A DNA stretch of 64,000 nucleotides from Acidobacteriota bacterium (GTDB taxonomy: Bacteria > Acidobacteriota > Terriglobia > Terriglobales > Acidobacteriaceae): assembly GCA_019244045.1 (NCBI GenBank), contig JAFATF010000226.1:1-64000 (forward strand), read 5' to 3'. Below, piece by piece: positions 25,240 through 34,756 of the stretch. A program made the translations under genes and the position numbers. Position 1 is the first letter of the stretch, and every line of letters starts with the position of its first letter. A model generated the notes under the pieces. The model did no database searches, was not told where the DNA came from, and was given only the letters and a program-made list of their open reading frames with translations.

Positions 25240-25724
25240 CCATGGCTGAGGCGCAAGATCGGGCTGCCCAATCGGAAACCCGCATCCGCGTGCGTTATGC
25301 CGAGACCGATCAGATGGGCGTCGTCTATCATTCGAATTATTTCATCTGGTTCGAGGTCGGGCGGGTGGAATTGTTGCGGCAGCTTGGATTCATCTATCGC
25401 GAGATGGAGCGGGTCGACGGATGTTTTATCGCGGTGGTCGACGCCCGCTGCCGCTACAAGGCACCGGCGCGTTATGACGACGAAGTTGTGATTCGCACCT
25501 ACCTCAAGAATGTGCGGGAATCGGTCATTCACTTCGCCTACCAAGCCGTTCGGGCGCGCGATGGCATGCTGCTGGCCGAAGCAGAGACTACCCACATCGT
25601 AATCGACGCAAACATGATGAGGCGTCCCATCCCGGAAAAGTACATGAAGGCATTCGAGGGAGCCCTTTCGAGAGAAGCTGGCAGGGAGACGGGGAGTGAA
25701 GGCGCTCCACATCAACGGGAATGA
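25236..25724 (+). CDS. Acyl-CoA thioesterase, YbgC/4-hydroxybenzoyl-CoA family
   Basis: 162-residue hotdog-fold enzyme. RVRYAETDQMGVVYHSNYF carries the D-x-x-G-x-V-x-H-x-x-Y signature with the catalytic Asp, followed by IWFEVGRVELLRQLGF. The ATG at 25236 overlaps the upstream stop by four bases. It would hydrolyse short acyl-CoAs and so recycle CoA in the catabolic block. Its last codons overlap the start of hutH by 29 bases. Confidence 0.88.
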   Translation: MTMAEAQDRAAQSETRIRVRYAETDQMGVVYHSNYFIWFEVGRVELLRQLGFIYREMERVDGCFIAVVDARCRYKAPARYDDEVVIRTYLKNVRESVIHFAYQAVRARDGMLLAEAETTHIVIDANMMRRPIPEKYMKAFEGALSREAGRETGSEGAPHQRE

Positions 25725-27258
25725 TCTGACGCTCGAAGCGGTGCGCGAGGTGGCGGTCGAGAAACGACCGGTGCTTCTGGCCCCCGAGGCACGCGACGGG
25801 GTCGAGCGAGCGCGGGACGTCGTTGACTCGCTCGTCGCCGGCAACAAACTCGCCTATGCCGTTACCACCGGGGTGGGACAACTCAGTGACGTCCGCATCC
25901 CGGCAGATCAGATTCGCCAACTACAAGTAAACCTCGTTCGCTCACATGCCTTCGGAGTAGGGGAGCCGCTCTCGCCGGGCGAAGTGCGGGCCATGATGTT
26001 GCTGCGCGCCAATTCTCTCGCCAAGGGCTTTTCCGGGGTCCGAGTCTTGGTCATCCACACCCTGTGCGAGATGCTGAACCGAGGCGTAACACCTTTCGTT
26101 CCGTCGCAAGGCAGCGTAGGTGCAAGCGGCGACCTCGCCCCACTGGCGCATCTGGCTTTGGTTCTGATGGGCGAGGGAGAGTGCCTGGGAAACAACAGTA
26201 CCCGCATCGCCGCTCTAGAGGCAATGAGCAGGGCCCAGATCGTGCCGCTGGTGCTCGAAGCTAAAGAGGCGGTGTCGCTGATCAACGGTACGCAAGGCAT
26301 GCTGGCAGTGGGAACGCTGAGCCTGCTGGGCGCCGAGATGCTGGTGGATTCGGCAGACGTGATTGGATCGCTAACTCTCGACGTGCTGCGTGGAACCGAC
26401 GTGGCATTTGACGAGCGCATTCACCGCGCCCGTCCGCATCCCGGCCAGCTTCATACGGCGGCCAATCTGCGCAAGCTGCTCGAAGGCAGCGAAATTCGTG
26501 AGTCGCACCGGAATTGCCAAAGGGTGCAGGATGCCTATTCTTTGCGCTGCATGCCGCAGGTCCATGGTGCGGTGCGCGACACCCTCGGTCATTCCAGGGA
26601 GGTGCTGGAGCGAGAGGTCAACTCGGCTGTCGACAATCCCCTGGTGTTTGCGCATACCCGCACCCTCGGTGACCGCTCAACCGGAACTGTGCTCAATCCC
26701 CCGCAGGGTGACATTCTCTCGGGCGGCAACTTTCATGGGCAGCCCGTGGCCTTCGCGCTGGATTTTCTGGCGGTTTCGCTCACAGCACTGTCCGGGATCA
26801 GTGAACGCCGGCTTGAACGGCTGGTTAACCCGGCTTTGAACGAAGGCTTGCCCGCGTTTCTCGCCGCCGGCGCGGGGCTGAATTCCGGGTTCATGCTGGC
26901 GCAGGTGACCGCCGCCGCCTTAGTGAGTGAAAACAAGGTGCTGGCGCATCCGGCATCGGTCGATTCCATTACTACCTCGGGCAATAAGGAAGACTATGTC
27001 TCGATGGGGATGCACGCCTCGACCAAACTCAAGCGCATCGTGGAGAACACGCGCCATGGGCTGGCCATCGAGGCTATGGCAGCCTGCCAAGGGCTGGACT
27101 TTCTCGCTCCGCTGAAAACTTCCAAGCGGCTCGCAGCCGCCTATCGAGCGGTGCGTGCCGTTTCACCCGCCTTAGACAGGGATCGTATCATGTACGACGA
27201 CCTGCCGCGCATCGCCGATGTGATCGCCCGCGGAGAAATCGCGGACTGCTTACTCTGA
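25696..27258 (+). CDS. hutH: Histidine ammonia-lyase
   Basis: 520 residues, near the usual 500-510. Deaminates L-histidine to urocanate. The MIO cofactor arises from the Ala-Ser-Gly triad in GSVGASGDLAPLAHLA. TTGVGQLSDV contains the TGxG motif near the catalytic Tyr, and NPPQGDILSGGNFHGQPVAF and QDAYSLRCMPQVHGA are conserved. The GTG start at 25696 has AGGGAG seven bases upstream and lies inside the thioesterase gene. No hutU or hutI follows, so the rest of the histidine route must lie elsewhere. A tyrosine-acting relative is less likely, given SLRCMPQVHGA. Confidence 0.88.
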   Translation: MKALHINGNDLTLEAVREVAVEKRPVLLAPEARDGVERARDVVDSLVAGNKLAYAVTTGVGQLSDVRIPADQIRQLQVNLVRSHAFGVGEPLSPGEVRAMMLLRANSLAKGFSGVRVLVIHTLCEMLNRGVTPFVPSQGSVGASGDLAPLAHLALVLMGEGECLGNNSTRIAALEAMSRAQIVPLVLEAKEAVSLINGTQGMLAVGTLSLLGAEMLVDSADVIGSLTLDVLRGTDVAFDERIHRARPHPGQLHTAANLRKLLEGSEIRESHRNCQRVQDAYSLRCMPQVHGAVRDTLGHSREVLEREVNSAVDNPLVFAHTRTLGDRSTGTVLNPPQGDILSGGNFHGQPVAFALDFLAVSLTALSGISERRLERLVNPALNEGLPAFLAAGAGLNSGFMLAQVTAAALVSENKVLAHPASVDSITTSGNKEDYVSMGMHASTKLKRIVENTRHGLAIEAMAACQGLDFLAPLKTSKRLAAAYRAVRAVSPALDRDRIMYDDLPRIADVIARGEIADCLL

Positions 27259-27291
27259 CAGACCGGCCGGCACCGCGGAGATCTAAATAAA

Positions 27292-27320
27292 CAGGCTCTG
27301 GTAGAAAATTCAAGAGCCTG
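27292..27320 (+). terminator. Hairpin after hutH
   Basis: CAGGCTCT (27292-27299) pairs perfectly with AGAGCCTG (27313-27320) across a 13-base loop, 34 bases after the hutH stop. There is no T-tract, so it may be a weak or factor-assisted terminator or an RNA-stabilising end. Confidence 0.4.
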
Positions 27321-27372
27321 CGGCGAGCGGGACAGCGGGCAGGAGGGGGCGACTCAGCTTCCTATTTCGATC

Positions 27373-27957
27373 CTAGATAGCCTGAGTGTCTGCGGCTCGT
27401 CCGTCGAGGGCCAAATCGGCTGCGACTCGCTTCATGGCCTCAATACAGAACTCGATGTGCTCTTCGAGGTCAATGCCCAAGTCAGCTGCACCCTGAGTAA
27501 TGTCGTTGCGGTTCACGCTGCGGGCAAAAGCTTTATCCTTCATTCTTTTTTTTACCGACTTTGCGTTCAGTTCGGCCAAAGATTTGTTGGGCTTGACCAG
27601 AGCGGCAGCGGTGATAAAACCGGACAATTCATCGCAGGCGAACAGGGCCTTCTCCATCGGCGTGTCCCGGGTCACGCCGGTGTACTCGGCGTGCGACATG
27701 ATCGCCCTGCGGACCTGGTCGGAGTAGCCACGCTGCTTTAGAATTTCGCTTCCGCAATAGGGGTGAGCTTCGCGGGCAGGGTATTTCTCGTAATCGAAGT
27801 CGTGAAGGAGTCCCACGATCCCCCACAGTTCTTCGTCACCGCCCAGCTTGCGGGCATAAGCGCGCATACACGCTTCGACTGCCAAGGCGTGTTTGCGCAA
27901 GCTTTCTGATTGGGTGAACTCAGTTAGTAAACACCACGCCTGTTCGCGATTTTGCAT
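27373..27957 (-). CDS. HD-domain metal-dependent phosphohydrolase
   Basis: 194 residues. HD motifs in order are RKHALAVEACMRAYA (first His), GIVGLLHDFDYEKYP with the His-Asp pair at about residues 53-54, AREAHPYCGSEIL, and IMSHAEYTG (late His). The C-terminal half includes a Lys-rich stretch (SVKKRMKDKAFARSVNR). Such stand-alone HD proteins hydrolyse nucleotides or phosphate esters; the substrate cannot be told. Convergent with hutH. Confidence 0.82.
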   Translation of the reverse strand: MQNREQAWCLLTEFTQSESLRKHALAVEACMRAYARKLGGDEELWGIVGLLHDFDYEKYPAREAHPYCGSEILKQRGYSDQVRRAIMSHAEYTGVTRDTPMEKALFACDELSGFITAAALVKPNKSLAELNAKSVKKRMKDKAFARSVNRNDITQGAADLGIDLEEHIEFCIEAMKRVAADLALDGRAADTQAI

Positions 27958-28139
27958 GCTGGGACCCGCACTGCGGCGCTAATATAGCCCTGATCGTGCT
28001 GCCGTTTCACGGACTAACGTACTGTTTACTATAAGAATTCCCTTGACTTCCACAGGCTGGCTGTCTCACATTGAGCCTGCAACACCGTATCTCCCCACGG
28101 TTTGCGGAGTAGCCCAGCTCTGGCAACTCCCACAACCTG

Positions 28140-28676
28140 ATGGCCACAACCCTAGCCCCTGTAGATTCCAGGGAAGTTGTTCGATGTGACCGTTGTCTTC
28201 TAGTTCAGTTCAGAACCAGCAACAATCTGTGCCGTCGCTGTCATATCTCGCTCGATGACGACGAGCCGGAAATCGTAACCGTTGCTCCGGCGCCGCCAGC
28301 TCTGCCCGGACCACATGGGCCGGGCCATCTGAACTTGGCGGCATCAATCCGTTCGTTACGACTGCGCAATGGGCTTAGTCAGCGGCAGCTGGCGACGCGC
28401 ATGGCCGTGCCCCGGACGTACGTCTCGAAAATCGAGAACGAGAAGGCGACGCCCACGCTTTCCTCGCTCGAGCGCTTGGCGCGCGCGCTGCAAGTCACCG
28501 TTCCCGACCTATTGAGCGGCGGCGAACGCAATCGCCGGGAAGAAATTCGCGACCTGATTGAAGACCAATTTATCGCGGAGCTGCTGCCCTTCGTCTCCGA
28601 GCTGAATGGTATGCAGATGTCGAGCGTGCTGGCACAGATTCGCGATTTAACCATGCGGCCGCGGCGCAGCGCCTGA
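28140..28676 (+). CDS. XRE-family transcriptional regulator with N-terminal zinc ribbon
   Basis: 178 residues. Residues 16-34 hold two CxxC pairs (CDRCLLVQ, then NNLCRRC) that would form a zinc ribbon. A Pro-rich linker leads to a helix-turn-helix at about 68-125: SIRSLRLRNGLSQRQLATRM, VPRTYVSKIENEKATPTLSS, LERLARALQV. The C-terminal part is helical. It binds DNA as a repressor or activator of unknown targets. A strong terminator follows at 28815. The next gene is an HtrA protease; any regulatory link is speculation. Confidence 0.85.
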   Translation: MATTLAPVDSREVVRCDRCLLVQFRTSNNLCRRCHISLDDDEPEIVTVAPAPPALPGPHGPGHLNLAASIRSLRLRNGLSQRQLATRMAVPRTYVSKIENEKATPTLSSLERLARALQVTVPDLLSGGERNRREEIRDLIEDQFIAELLPFVSELNGMQMSSVLAQIRDLTMRPRRSA

Positions 28677-28814
28677 ACAGCCTGGGCGGCATTTCGCCAC
28701 TTGGCACTCTGGTTCATCGCCCGTAATGCCGAGGTTGTCGTGAGCTGGCGTACGGACTGATGGTGCAGGCGGTTTAGCGAGATTAGAGTTTATCCGGGCA
28801 AACCAGCCAACTCC

Positions 28815-28841
28815 CCGGGGCCTTCCGGCCCCGGTTTTTTT
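28815..28841 (+). terminator. Rho-independent terminator
   Basis: Perfect 8-bp stem CCGGGGCC/GGCCCCGG with a TTCC loop, followed by seven T. It lies 139 bases after the XRE gene and before the HtrA gene. Confidence 0.85.
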
Positions 28842-28963
28842 CTTCCGGGTAGTCATCTTCGCGAGGCAAGGCGATCGAAACGCCCTTGCGGTACTCGCGA
28901 GGGACGGTCTCCCCCGGCTGGCCGGGGATGAATCGTTGCTTCATTGATTTTCATCTATGTGGC

Positions 28964-30004
28964 ATGAATTCTCAGGCGAGTTTTCTTTCCTCAGGCTGCT
29001 CTTCGGGCAACTCCGTCGCAGGAATAGCGACGGCTCCGACCAGCCAGAAACCCGATGATGCCCCGCTCGACGCCTACTCGCGAGCGGTGGTCACGGCGGC
29101 TGAGAGGGTCAGCCCCTCAGTTGTAAAAATCGATGTAATCGAACGGCTTACCACGCGCCGGGGAGAGCGCGAGTCGCGCGCCGGCGGATCGGGGTTTATC
29201 TTCACGCCTGACGGGCTGATTCTGACGAATAGCCATGTCCTTCATCGCGCGAGCCGCATCGAGGTAGCCCTAAACGATGGCCGTCATTTTCCCGCTCAGA
29301 TTGTGGGCGACGATGCGGCGACCGATCTTGCGGTGATCCGCATTGACGGCCACGGTCTGGTGGCCGCTCCCTTGGGCAACTCGCAGCACCTCAGGGTTGG
29401 CCAGCTTGTCATCGCTATCGGTAATCCCTATGGTTTCCAATACACCGTAACTGCCGGCGTGGTCAGCGCCCTCGGTCGCTCCTTGCGTTCGCAGTCGGGA
29501 CGGCTGATTGAGGATGTTATCCAGAGCGACGCAGCGCTGAACCCGGGCAATTCCGGCGGGCCGCTGGTTACTTCCGACGGCCGCGTGGCGGGAGTCAATA
29601 CGGCGACCATCATGATGGCTCAGGGGCTGTGCTTTGCTATCGGAATCAATACGGCACAATTTGTCGCCAGCCGCCTGCTGCGCGACGGCTATGTTCGGCG
29701 CAGCTACATCGGTGTGGTCGCGCAAAACGTACCACTGCACCGGCGGTTGGTCCGCTTCCATGACCTTGAGGAGGAAACCGGCGTAATGGTCAATGCCATT
29801 GAGAACGACAGTCCCGCTCAGCGGGCGGGCCTTCGCCCGGGAGACATTCTGGTTGCAATGAACGGAAAGACCATAGGCGGGATTGACGCGCTTCACCGGA
29901 TACTCGCCGATTTATCACCCGGCGTACCGGCCTCCTTGGTTGCCTTGCGTGGCGTTGAACGATTGGCAGTTACGTTGATTCCAACTGAGTCGGAAGAGAT
30001 GTAG
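28964..30004 (+). CDS. HtrA/Deg-type serine protease with one PDZ domain
   Basis: 346 residues from the ATG at 28964 (28928 is an alternative). The trypsin-like domain has the catalytic triad His in LTNSHVLHRAS, Asp in DAATDLAVIRID and Ser in LNPGNSGGPLV. A PDZ domain occupies about 245-340 (YIGVVAQNVP, AGLRPGDILVAMNGKTI). No convincing signal peptide or membrane anchor is visible with either start, which is unusual because most DegP/DegQ proteins are periplasmic. It may act in the cytoplasm, or the true start may be misjudged. Confidence 0.88.
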   Translation: MNSQASFLSSGCSSGNSVAGIATAPTSQKPDDAPLDAYSRAVVTAAERVSPSVVKIDVIERLTTRRGERESRAGGSGFIFTPDGLILTNSHVLHRASRIEVALNDGRHFPAQIVGDDAATDLAVIRIDGHGLVAAPLGNSQHLRVGQLVIAIGNPYGFQYTVTAGVVSALGRSLRSQSGRLIEDVIQSDAALNPGNSGGPLVTSDGRVAGVNTATIMMAQGLCFAIGINTAQFVASRLLRDGYVRRSYIGVVAQNVPLHRRLVRFHDLEEETGVMVNAIENDSPAQRAGLRPGDILVAMNGKTIGGIDALHRILADLSPGVPASLVALRGVERLAVTLIPTESEEM

Positions 30005-30282
30005 GGTAATTGCTATTCCTCAAAGTGCTGTGTTAGCTTCATTTTCAGCACTTCCCGGTCAGCACCAACCGACAGAGGGCGGTTCTATTTGCTTTTTGTT
30101 CGCGTGTGGCCAGGTTGTAGTCGAGCAGGTTGAGCCCGAGTTACATCCCGCGTTAATCAGGCGGCAGGTGATCAGGCCGATGGGTTCCGTCGCCTGAGGG
30201 CCGCTGACGCGCGGAAAAGTGTCACCTGGAAGCACAAGCTACTGGCTTAGCCGGTAGTGGTGGACGATTAGTCGAGGGTAGC

Positions 30283-31092
30283 TTGCAGCCAACAGTCCCC
30301 GCGGGCCTGGATCGCAAAGAAGCGGAAGTTTATTTGCGGCTCGACCCTCAGCGGCTCCCGCAACACATCGCGATCATTATGGACGGAAATGGACGCTGGG
30401 CGCGGCGGCGGCATCTGCCCCGAGTGGCCGGTCACCGCGCTGGCGTGGCCGCGGTACGCTCAACGATCGAGACAGCGGCGCGCATCCGCATTCCGGCCCT
30501 GACTCTTTACGCTTTTTCGGAAGAGAATTGGAAACGCCGCCCCCGCGGCGAAGTCGACTACCTCATGAGTCTGCTGTGCCGTTATTTGACCAAGGAAGTA
30601 CCGACCCTCAACGGCAACAATATTCGCCTTAATTACATTGGCCGGCAGCACGAGTTGCCGACGAAAGTTCAAGAGCGGATGGACTGGGCACGAGCCGCTA
30701 CGGCCAACAACACAGGCATGGTGCTCACCTTGGCGCTGAACTACAGTGCACGCACGGAGATTGTCGATGCGGTGCGCGCAATGATCAGAGCGGCAATCAA
30801 CAATGGCGGAGTCGACCATCTCACGGTCGATGAGACCGCCATTTCGGGAAACCTCTACACTCGACATCTGCCCGATCCGGATCTGGTGATCCGCACCAGC
30901 GGGGAGATGCGGCTGAGCAATTTTCTGCTGTGGCAGCTTGCCTACGCCGAAATTTACGTGACTCCCACGTTATGGCCAGAGTTTCGCGGCCTAGACTTGC
31001 TCGATGGCATTTCCGAGTACCAGAAACGCGAGCGTCGCTACGGCGGACTGGTCGACGGCAGCCGCGCTTCCCCCCAATCGCATGGCGGATAG
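30283..31092 (+). CDS. uppS: Isoprenyl transferase (undecaprenyl diphosphate synthase)
   Basis: 269 residues from a TTG at 30283 with GAGGG five bases upstream. cis-Prenyltransferase motifs: HIAIIMDGNGRWARRR with the catalytic Asp, GHRAGVAAVR, LTLYAFSEENWKRP-like segment (ENWKRRP), and DLVIRTSGEMRLSNFLLWQ followed by YAEIYVT. Makes the C55 lipid carrier for peptidoglycan and O-antigen synthesis. First gene of uppS-cdsA-dxr-rseP; its stop lies inside cdsA, an 11-base overlap. Confidence 0.92.
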   Translation: MQPTVPAGLDRKEAEVYLRLDPQRLPQHIAIIMDGNGRWARRRHLPRVAGHRAGVAAVRSTIETAARIRIPALTLYAFSEENWKRRPRGEVDYLMSLLCRYLTKEVPTLNGNNIRLNYIGRQHELPTKVQERMDWARAATANNTGMVLTLALNYSARTEIVDAVRAMIRAAINNGGVDHLTVDETAISGNLYTRHLPDPDLVIRTSGEMRLSNFLLWQLAYAEIYVTPTLWPEFRGLDLLDGISEYQKRERRYGGLVDGSRASPQSHGG

Positions 31093-32002
31093 CGGCGGCT
31101 TCGAACTGGTCAAACGCGTGGCAACCGCCGTGGTTCTGGTTCCGGTCGTTTTGTTTCTCGTCTTGCGCGCGCCGGTGTGGGTGCTCGCGGCCTTTGCCGC
31201 GCTGGTGGTGGTGCTGGCCACTCGAGAATTCCTAAGCCTGTCGCAACATTATCATGTCCGCCCTTTCTTCTCGGCGACCTATGTTTACAACGGCGTTTAC
31301 TTTGCTGCCCTGGCAATTGCCGGGGGAATCGAGAAGCCTCTTCTCTCAACTGCCGGGTTTGTCTACAGTACCGCATTTGCCGCCGCGCTGGCCCCATTCA
31401 TTTTTCTCACCGTTGGCATGACCTGCGGCAGTCTGCGCGAGGCACTGCCGGCGGCGGCGGTGTCTACGTTAGCCTTTACCTATATAGCGCTGCCCGTGGG
31501 ATTCCTCGTGCAGCTGCGTCAGCAGTGGGCGGGTGCTTTCTACCTGTTTTATTTGTTGCTGGTCGTCTGGGCTGGCGATATTTTGGCCTATTTCATCGGA
31601 CGCGCTCTCGGCCGCCACTCGATGTCGCCACGCGTAAGCCCGAAAAAAACCTGGGAGGGCGCGGCCGCCTCATTGTTCGCCAGCCTGAGCGTGGGCGCTC
31701 TGATTTTCGACCACGCGCGCGAAATTAGCCAATTTTTCTTGAGCTTGCACCTGATTCAGCCGCGGGATGGGATGTTTTCTCTCGAGAAGCCATCCTTGTG
31801 GCCCATCGTTGCTCTTTCGGGCGCCGTCAATTTGGCAGCACAGCTGGGAGATCTGTTGGAATCCCTTATCAAACGCGGGGCTGAGGTAAAGGATTCCGGA
31901 GCACTTTTGCCCGGCCATGGCGGCATGCTCGACCGCATTGATGCCCTGCTTTTTGCCGCCCCCGTACTTTGGTACTACGCGGCGGTACGCGTGCTCGCCT
32001 AG
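31082..32002 (+). CDS. cdsA: Phosphatidate cytidylyltransferase
   Basis: 306-residue membrane enzyme with about eight helices that makes CDP-diacylglycerol from phosphatidate and CTP. The ATG at 31082 overlaps the end of uppS. The family signature is visible near the C-terminus: RVSPKKTWEGAAASLFASL followed by LGDLLESLIKRGAEVKDSG and LPGHGGMLDRIDALLFAAP. The aspartates of LGDLLES and MLDRIDA are the metal-binding residues. This order with uppS and dxr is a common envelope-lipid operon. Confidence 0.92.
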   Translation: MADSGGFELVKRVATAVVLVPVVLFLVLRAPVWVLAAFAALVVVLATREFLSLSQHYHVRPFFSATYVYNGVYFAALAIAGGIEKPLLSTAGFVYSTAFAAALAPFIFLTVGMTCGSLREALPAAAVSTLAFTYIALPVGFLVQLRQQWAGAFYLFYLLLVVWAGDILAYFIGRALGRHSMSPRVSPKKTWEGAAASLFASLSVGALIFDHAREISQFFLSLHLIQPRDGMFSLEKPSLWPIVALSGAVNLAAQLGDLLESLIKRGAEVKDSGALLPGHGGMLDRIDALLFAAPVLWYYAAVRVLA

Positions 32003-32084
32003 TTTAAAATCACCAGCAAGGGACACAGCTGAAGCAACCAGGGATGGTTCCGTCATCTTGCTGTCCTTCCGATGAAAGTCTCCG

Positions 32085-33296
32085 ATGAAACGTATTGCCA
32101 TCCTGGGCTCGACTGGATCGATCGGCCGTAGCACGCTCAGCGTGGTTGAGAGCTATCCCCATCGCTTCGAAGTAGTGACCCTGGCAGCTGGTCGTAACAT
32201 TGACACCGTCCGCGAGCAGGCGTGCCGATGGAGGCCTCGGTTGGTTTCCGTTGCCTCCGAAGCGGATGCGGGCCGGCTCAGAGGACAGTTGAAAGCCGAG
32301 GGTCTCTCCCGAATCGAGGTGGTTTATGGAGCGGAAGGCAATGTTCGGGCTGCCACGCACTCCGCGGTTGATTTTGTCGTGAGTGCGATTGTCGGCGTGG
32401 CTGGCCTCGAAGCAACGTACGAGGCAGTCAAAGCAGGAAAATCGGTCGGATTGGCCAACAAGGAATGTCTGGTCGCGGCGGGAGAGCTGATTACAGCCGA
32501 GGCCCGCCGGCGAGCGAAACCGCTTCTGCCGATTGACAGCGAGCACAACGCCGTGCACCAGTGTTTGCGGGGCGGGCGCTTGGAGGAGGTCACGCGCGTT
32601 TGGCTGACCGCTTCGGGCGGACCGTTTCTGAGTGTTCCCAAGGAGAAGTTCGCTTCTCTCACAGTGGAACAAGCTTTGAACCATCCCACGTGGAAAATGG
32701 GCCGGCGAATCACGATCGATTCGGCCACATTGATGAATAAAGGTTTCGAAGTCATTGAGGCCTGTCGTTTGTTCAACTTGCCACCCCAGCAAGTGAAAGT
32801 GATCGTGCATCCACAGTCCACAATCCATTCTATGGTCGAGTTCGTGGATGGAAGCATACTTGCTCAATTTTCCGTTACCGACATGCGGCTGCCGATTCTT
32901 TACGCTTTGACATACCCTGAACGAATACCTTCGGAGCTGCGCTTTGAAGTCAGCGACTTACGTCATCTCGACTTCTGTCCGCCGGATATGGATAAATTTC
33001 CTTGTCTCGGTCTGGCCTATGAAGCTGCCCAGGCCGGCGGCGCCAAGCCGGTGGCCTTGAACGCTGCCGATGAGGTTGCGGTTGCCGCCTTTCTGGACGC
33101 TCGCATCCGATTCACAGACATAGCGAAAGTAGTTGAAGGCGTGCTGGCTGAAACTCCAAACCGAAAATTTGAATCTATACAGGAAGTACTACTGGCAGAT
33201 GCTGCGGCTCGGCAGAGCGCCTCGAAGCTCATCGAGGCTCTTCGTACAAATCCCCCATTGCCGCATTCCGCCTCTGTGATGTCGCAAGGGGATTAA
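32085..33296 (+). CDS. dxr: 1-Deoxy-D-xylulose 5-phosphate reductoisomerase
   Basis: 403 residues, the usual length. Second committed enzyme of the MEP isoprenoid pathway. N-terminal NADPH site AILGSTGSIGRSTLSVVE; substrate and metal region LLPIDSEHNAVHQCL; LTASGGPFL and NHPTWKMGRRITIDSATLMNKG (split conserved block) follow; NAADEVAVAAFLD is near the C-terminus. Supplies isoprenoid precursor for the UppS product encoded upstream. It sits 82 bases after cdsA and 6 bases before the rseP start. Confidence 0.93.
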   Translation: MKRIAILGSTGSIGRSTLSVVESYPHRFEVVTLAAGRNIDTVREQACRWRPRLVSVASEADAGRLRGQLKAEGLSRIEVVYGAEGNVRAATHSAVDFVVSAIVGVAGLEATYEAVKAGKSVGLANKECLVAAGELITAEARRRAKPLLPIDSEHNAVHQCLRGGRLEEVTRVWLTASGGPFLSVPKEKFASLTVEQALNHPTWKMGRRITIDSATLMNKGFEVIEACRLFNLPPQQVKVIVHPQSTIHSMVEFVDGSILAQFSVTDMRLPILYALTYPERIPSELRFEVSDLRHLDFCPPDMDKFPCLGLAYEAAQAGGAKPVALNAADEVAVAAFLDARIRFTDIAKVVEGVLAETPNRKFESIQEVLLADAAARQSASKLIEALRTNPPLPHSASVMSQGD

Positions 33297-33302
33297 TTGT
33301 TT

Positions 33303-34646
33303 ATGGAACATTTCTTCATCTCCCTATTGGCAATGGCCGCGGTGCTCGGGTTCATGATTCTGATTCACGAGTTCGGCCACTACGCGGCAGCCAAATACTT
33401 TGGTGTTCGCGTCGAAGTCTTCTCGATTGGCTTCGGCACCCGGCTGCTAGGGTTCCGCAAGGCTGAGACCGACTACCGCATCAGTGCCATTCCTCTCGGC
33501 GGATACGTGAAGATGAGCGGGGAAAACCCCATGGATGAGCGTACCGGCGATGAGGGTGAGTTCCTGTCGCATCCTCGTTGGCAGCGATTCGTCATCGCCT
33601 TTGCGGGACCGGCCATGAACATCGTGCTGGCGGTGGCGTTGCTCATGCTGGTTTACATGGTGCACTACGAGTACCCGATTTTCCTGGATAAGCCGGCCGT
33701 TATTGGCTGGGTCCTGCAGGACACGCCGGCGGCCAAGGCCGGTTTACAACCTGGCGATCGTATCTCAAGAATTGATGGCATCGAGAATCCGACCTGGGAG
33801 CAGGTCGACCCCCAGGTGAGCCTCAGTCCGAATCAACCGCTGCACCTCGAAATTCAGCGCGGGAGTGAGGTCTTGGACAAGACGGTTGTTCCCGAGCCTT
33901 ACGGCGTTTCGCAGATTGGGGATGCGGGGTGGGTTCCCCAGGAACCGAACCTGGTCACCGATGTGGAAGCCGGAATGCCAGCACAGAAAGCCGGGCTCAG
34001 GGAAGGTGATGAGATCATGCGCATGGATGGAAAACCTCTGCCGGCCATCGCCGCCATGATCGAAGCGCTGAAACAAACCAAAGATAAGCCGATCGAGCTC
34101 ACGGTTCTACGAGCCGGCCAGGAAAAGACGGTTACGGTTCATCCCGTCTTGTCCGACATTCCGGGTCGCGCCGAGCAGCGCTACCGGATTGGCATCTTAG
34201 TCGACCCTGTGAAAGTGGTCCGTCTGCCCTTCACTGCCGCATTCGAGCGCTCCATCGACCAGAACAAACGCGCTTCACTGCTGATCCTCGAACTGATTGA
34301 GAAAATGGTGCAACGCAAGGTCTCCATTCGAACCATTGAAGGCCCTATACGCATCGGCCAAGCGGCAGGAGCCGCTGCCAGCGAAAAGGGATGGACTCCC
34401 CTGCTTGAGCTCACGGCCGCCATTAGTTTGAATCTTGGCATCTTCAACCTTTTGCCGATTCCTATACTCGACGGCGGTGTGATTCTGCTGCTCCTGATTG
34501 AAGGTCTGATGCGGCGCGACATCAGCTTGCAAATCAAGGAACGCATCTATCAGGCGGCGTTTGTCTTCATTCTCTTGCTTGCCGTTATGGTGATCTATAA
34601 CGACATCGTAAAGACGGTGCCCGGACTATACCAGCGTCTGCCCTAA
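33303..34646 (+). CDS. rseP: RseP-type site-2 metalloprotease (M50)
   Basis: 447 residues. An intramembrane zinc protease: [14 protein letters not shown] carries the HExxH motif in the first membrane helix, and [17 protein letters not shown] the second, metal-binding LDG motif. Two PDZ domains lie between ([14 protein letters not shown] and [14 protein letters not shown]). The segment [13 protein letters not shown] is typical of RseP. It cleaves anti-sigma factors in envelope stress responses. ATG 33303 is preferred over the TTG at 33297. The operon ends at the terminator 60 bases downstream. Confidence 0.92.
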   Translation: MEHFFISLLAMAAVLGFMILIHEFGHYAAAKYFGVRVEVFSIGFGTRLLGFRKAETDYRISAIPLGGYVKMSGENPMDERTGDEGEFLSHPRWQRFVIAFAGPAMNIVLAVALLMLVYMVHYEYPIFLDKPAVIGWVLQDTPAAKAGLQPGDRISRIDGIENPTWEQVDPQVSLSPNQPLHLEIQRGSEVLDKTVVPEPYGVSQIGDAGWVPQEPNLVTDVEAGMPAQKAGLREGDEIMRMDGKPLPAIAAMIEALKQTKDKPIELTVLRAGQEKTVTVHPVLSDIPGRAEQRYRIGILVDPVKVVRLPFTAAFERSIDQNKRASLLILELIEKMVQRKVSIRTIEGPIRIGQAAGAAASEKGWTPLLELTAAISLNLGIFNLLPIPILDGGVILLLLIEGLMRRDISLQIKERIYQAAFVFILLLAVMVIYNDIVKTVPGLYQRLP

Positions 34647-34708
34647 CGTCCGCCGGCCGTCACTTCTCTAAGGCTTGCTCTATTTCTATTGAGGTAAGAA
34701 ATTTGCTA

Positions 34709-34736
34709 GGCGGAGAGCCATGCTCTTCGCCTTTTT
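34709..34736 (+). terminator. Rho-independent terminator
   Basis: 10-bp stem GGCGGAGAGC/GCTCTTCGCC (one G-U pair) with loop CAT, then TTTTTGTTT. It ends the uppS-cdsA-dxr-rseP unit, only 20 bases before rfbB. A TACAAT hexamer at 34740-34745 may act as the -10 of a promoter giving rfbB a very short leader, though no -35 is clear. Confidence 0.88.
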
Positions 34737-34756
34737 GTTTACAATGGCTTAGCGGA

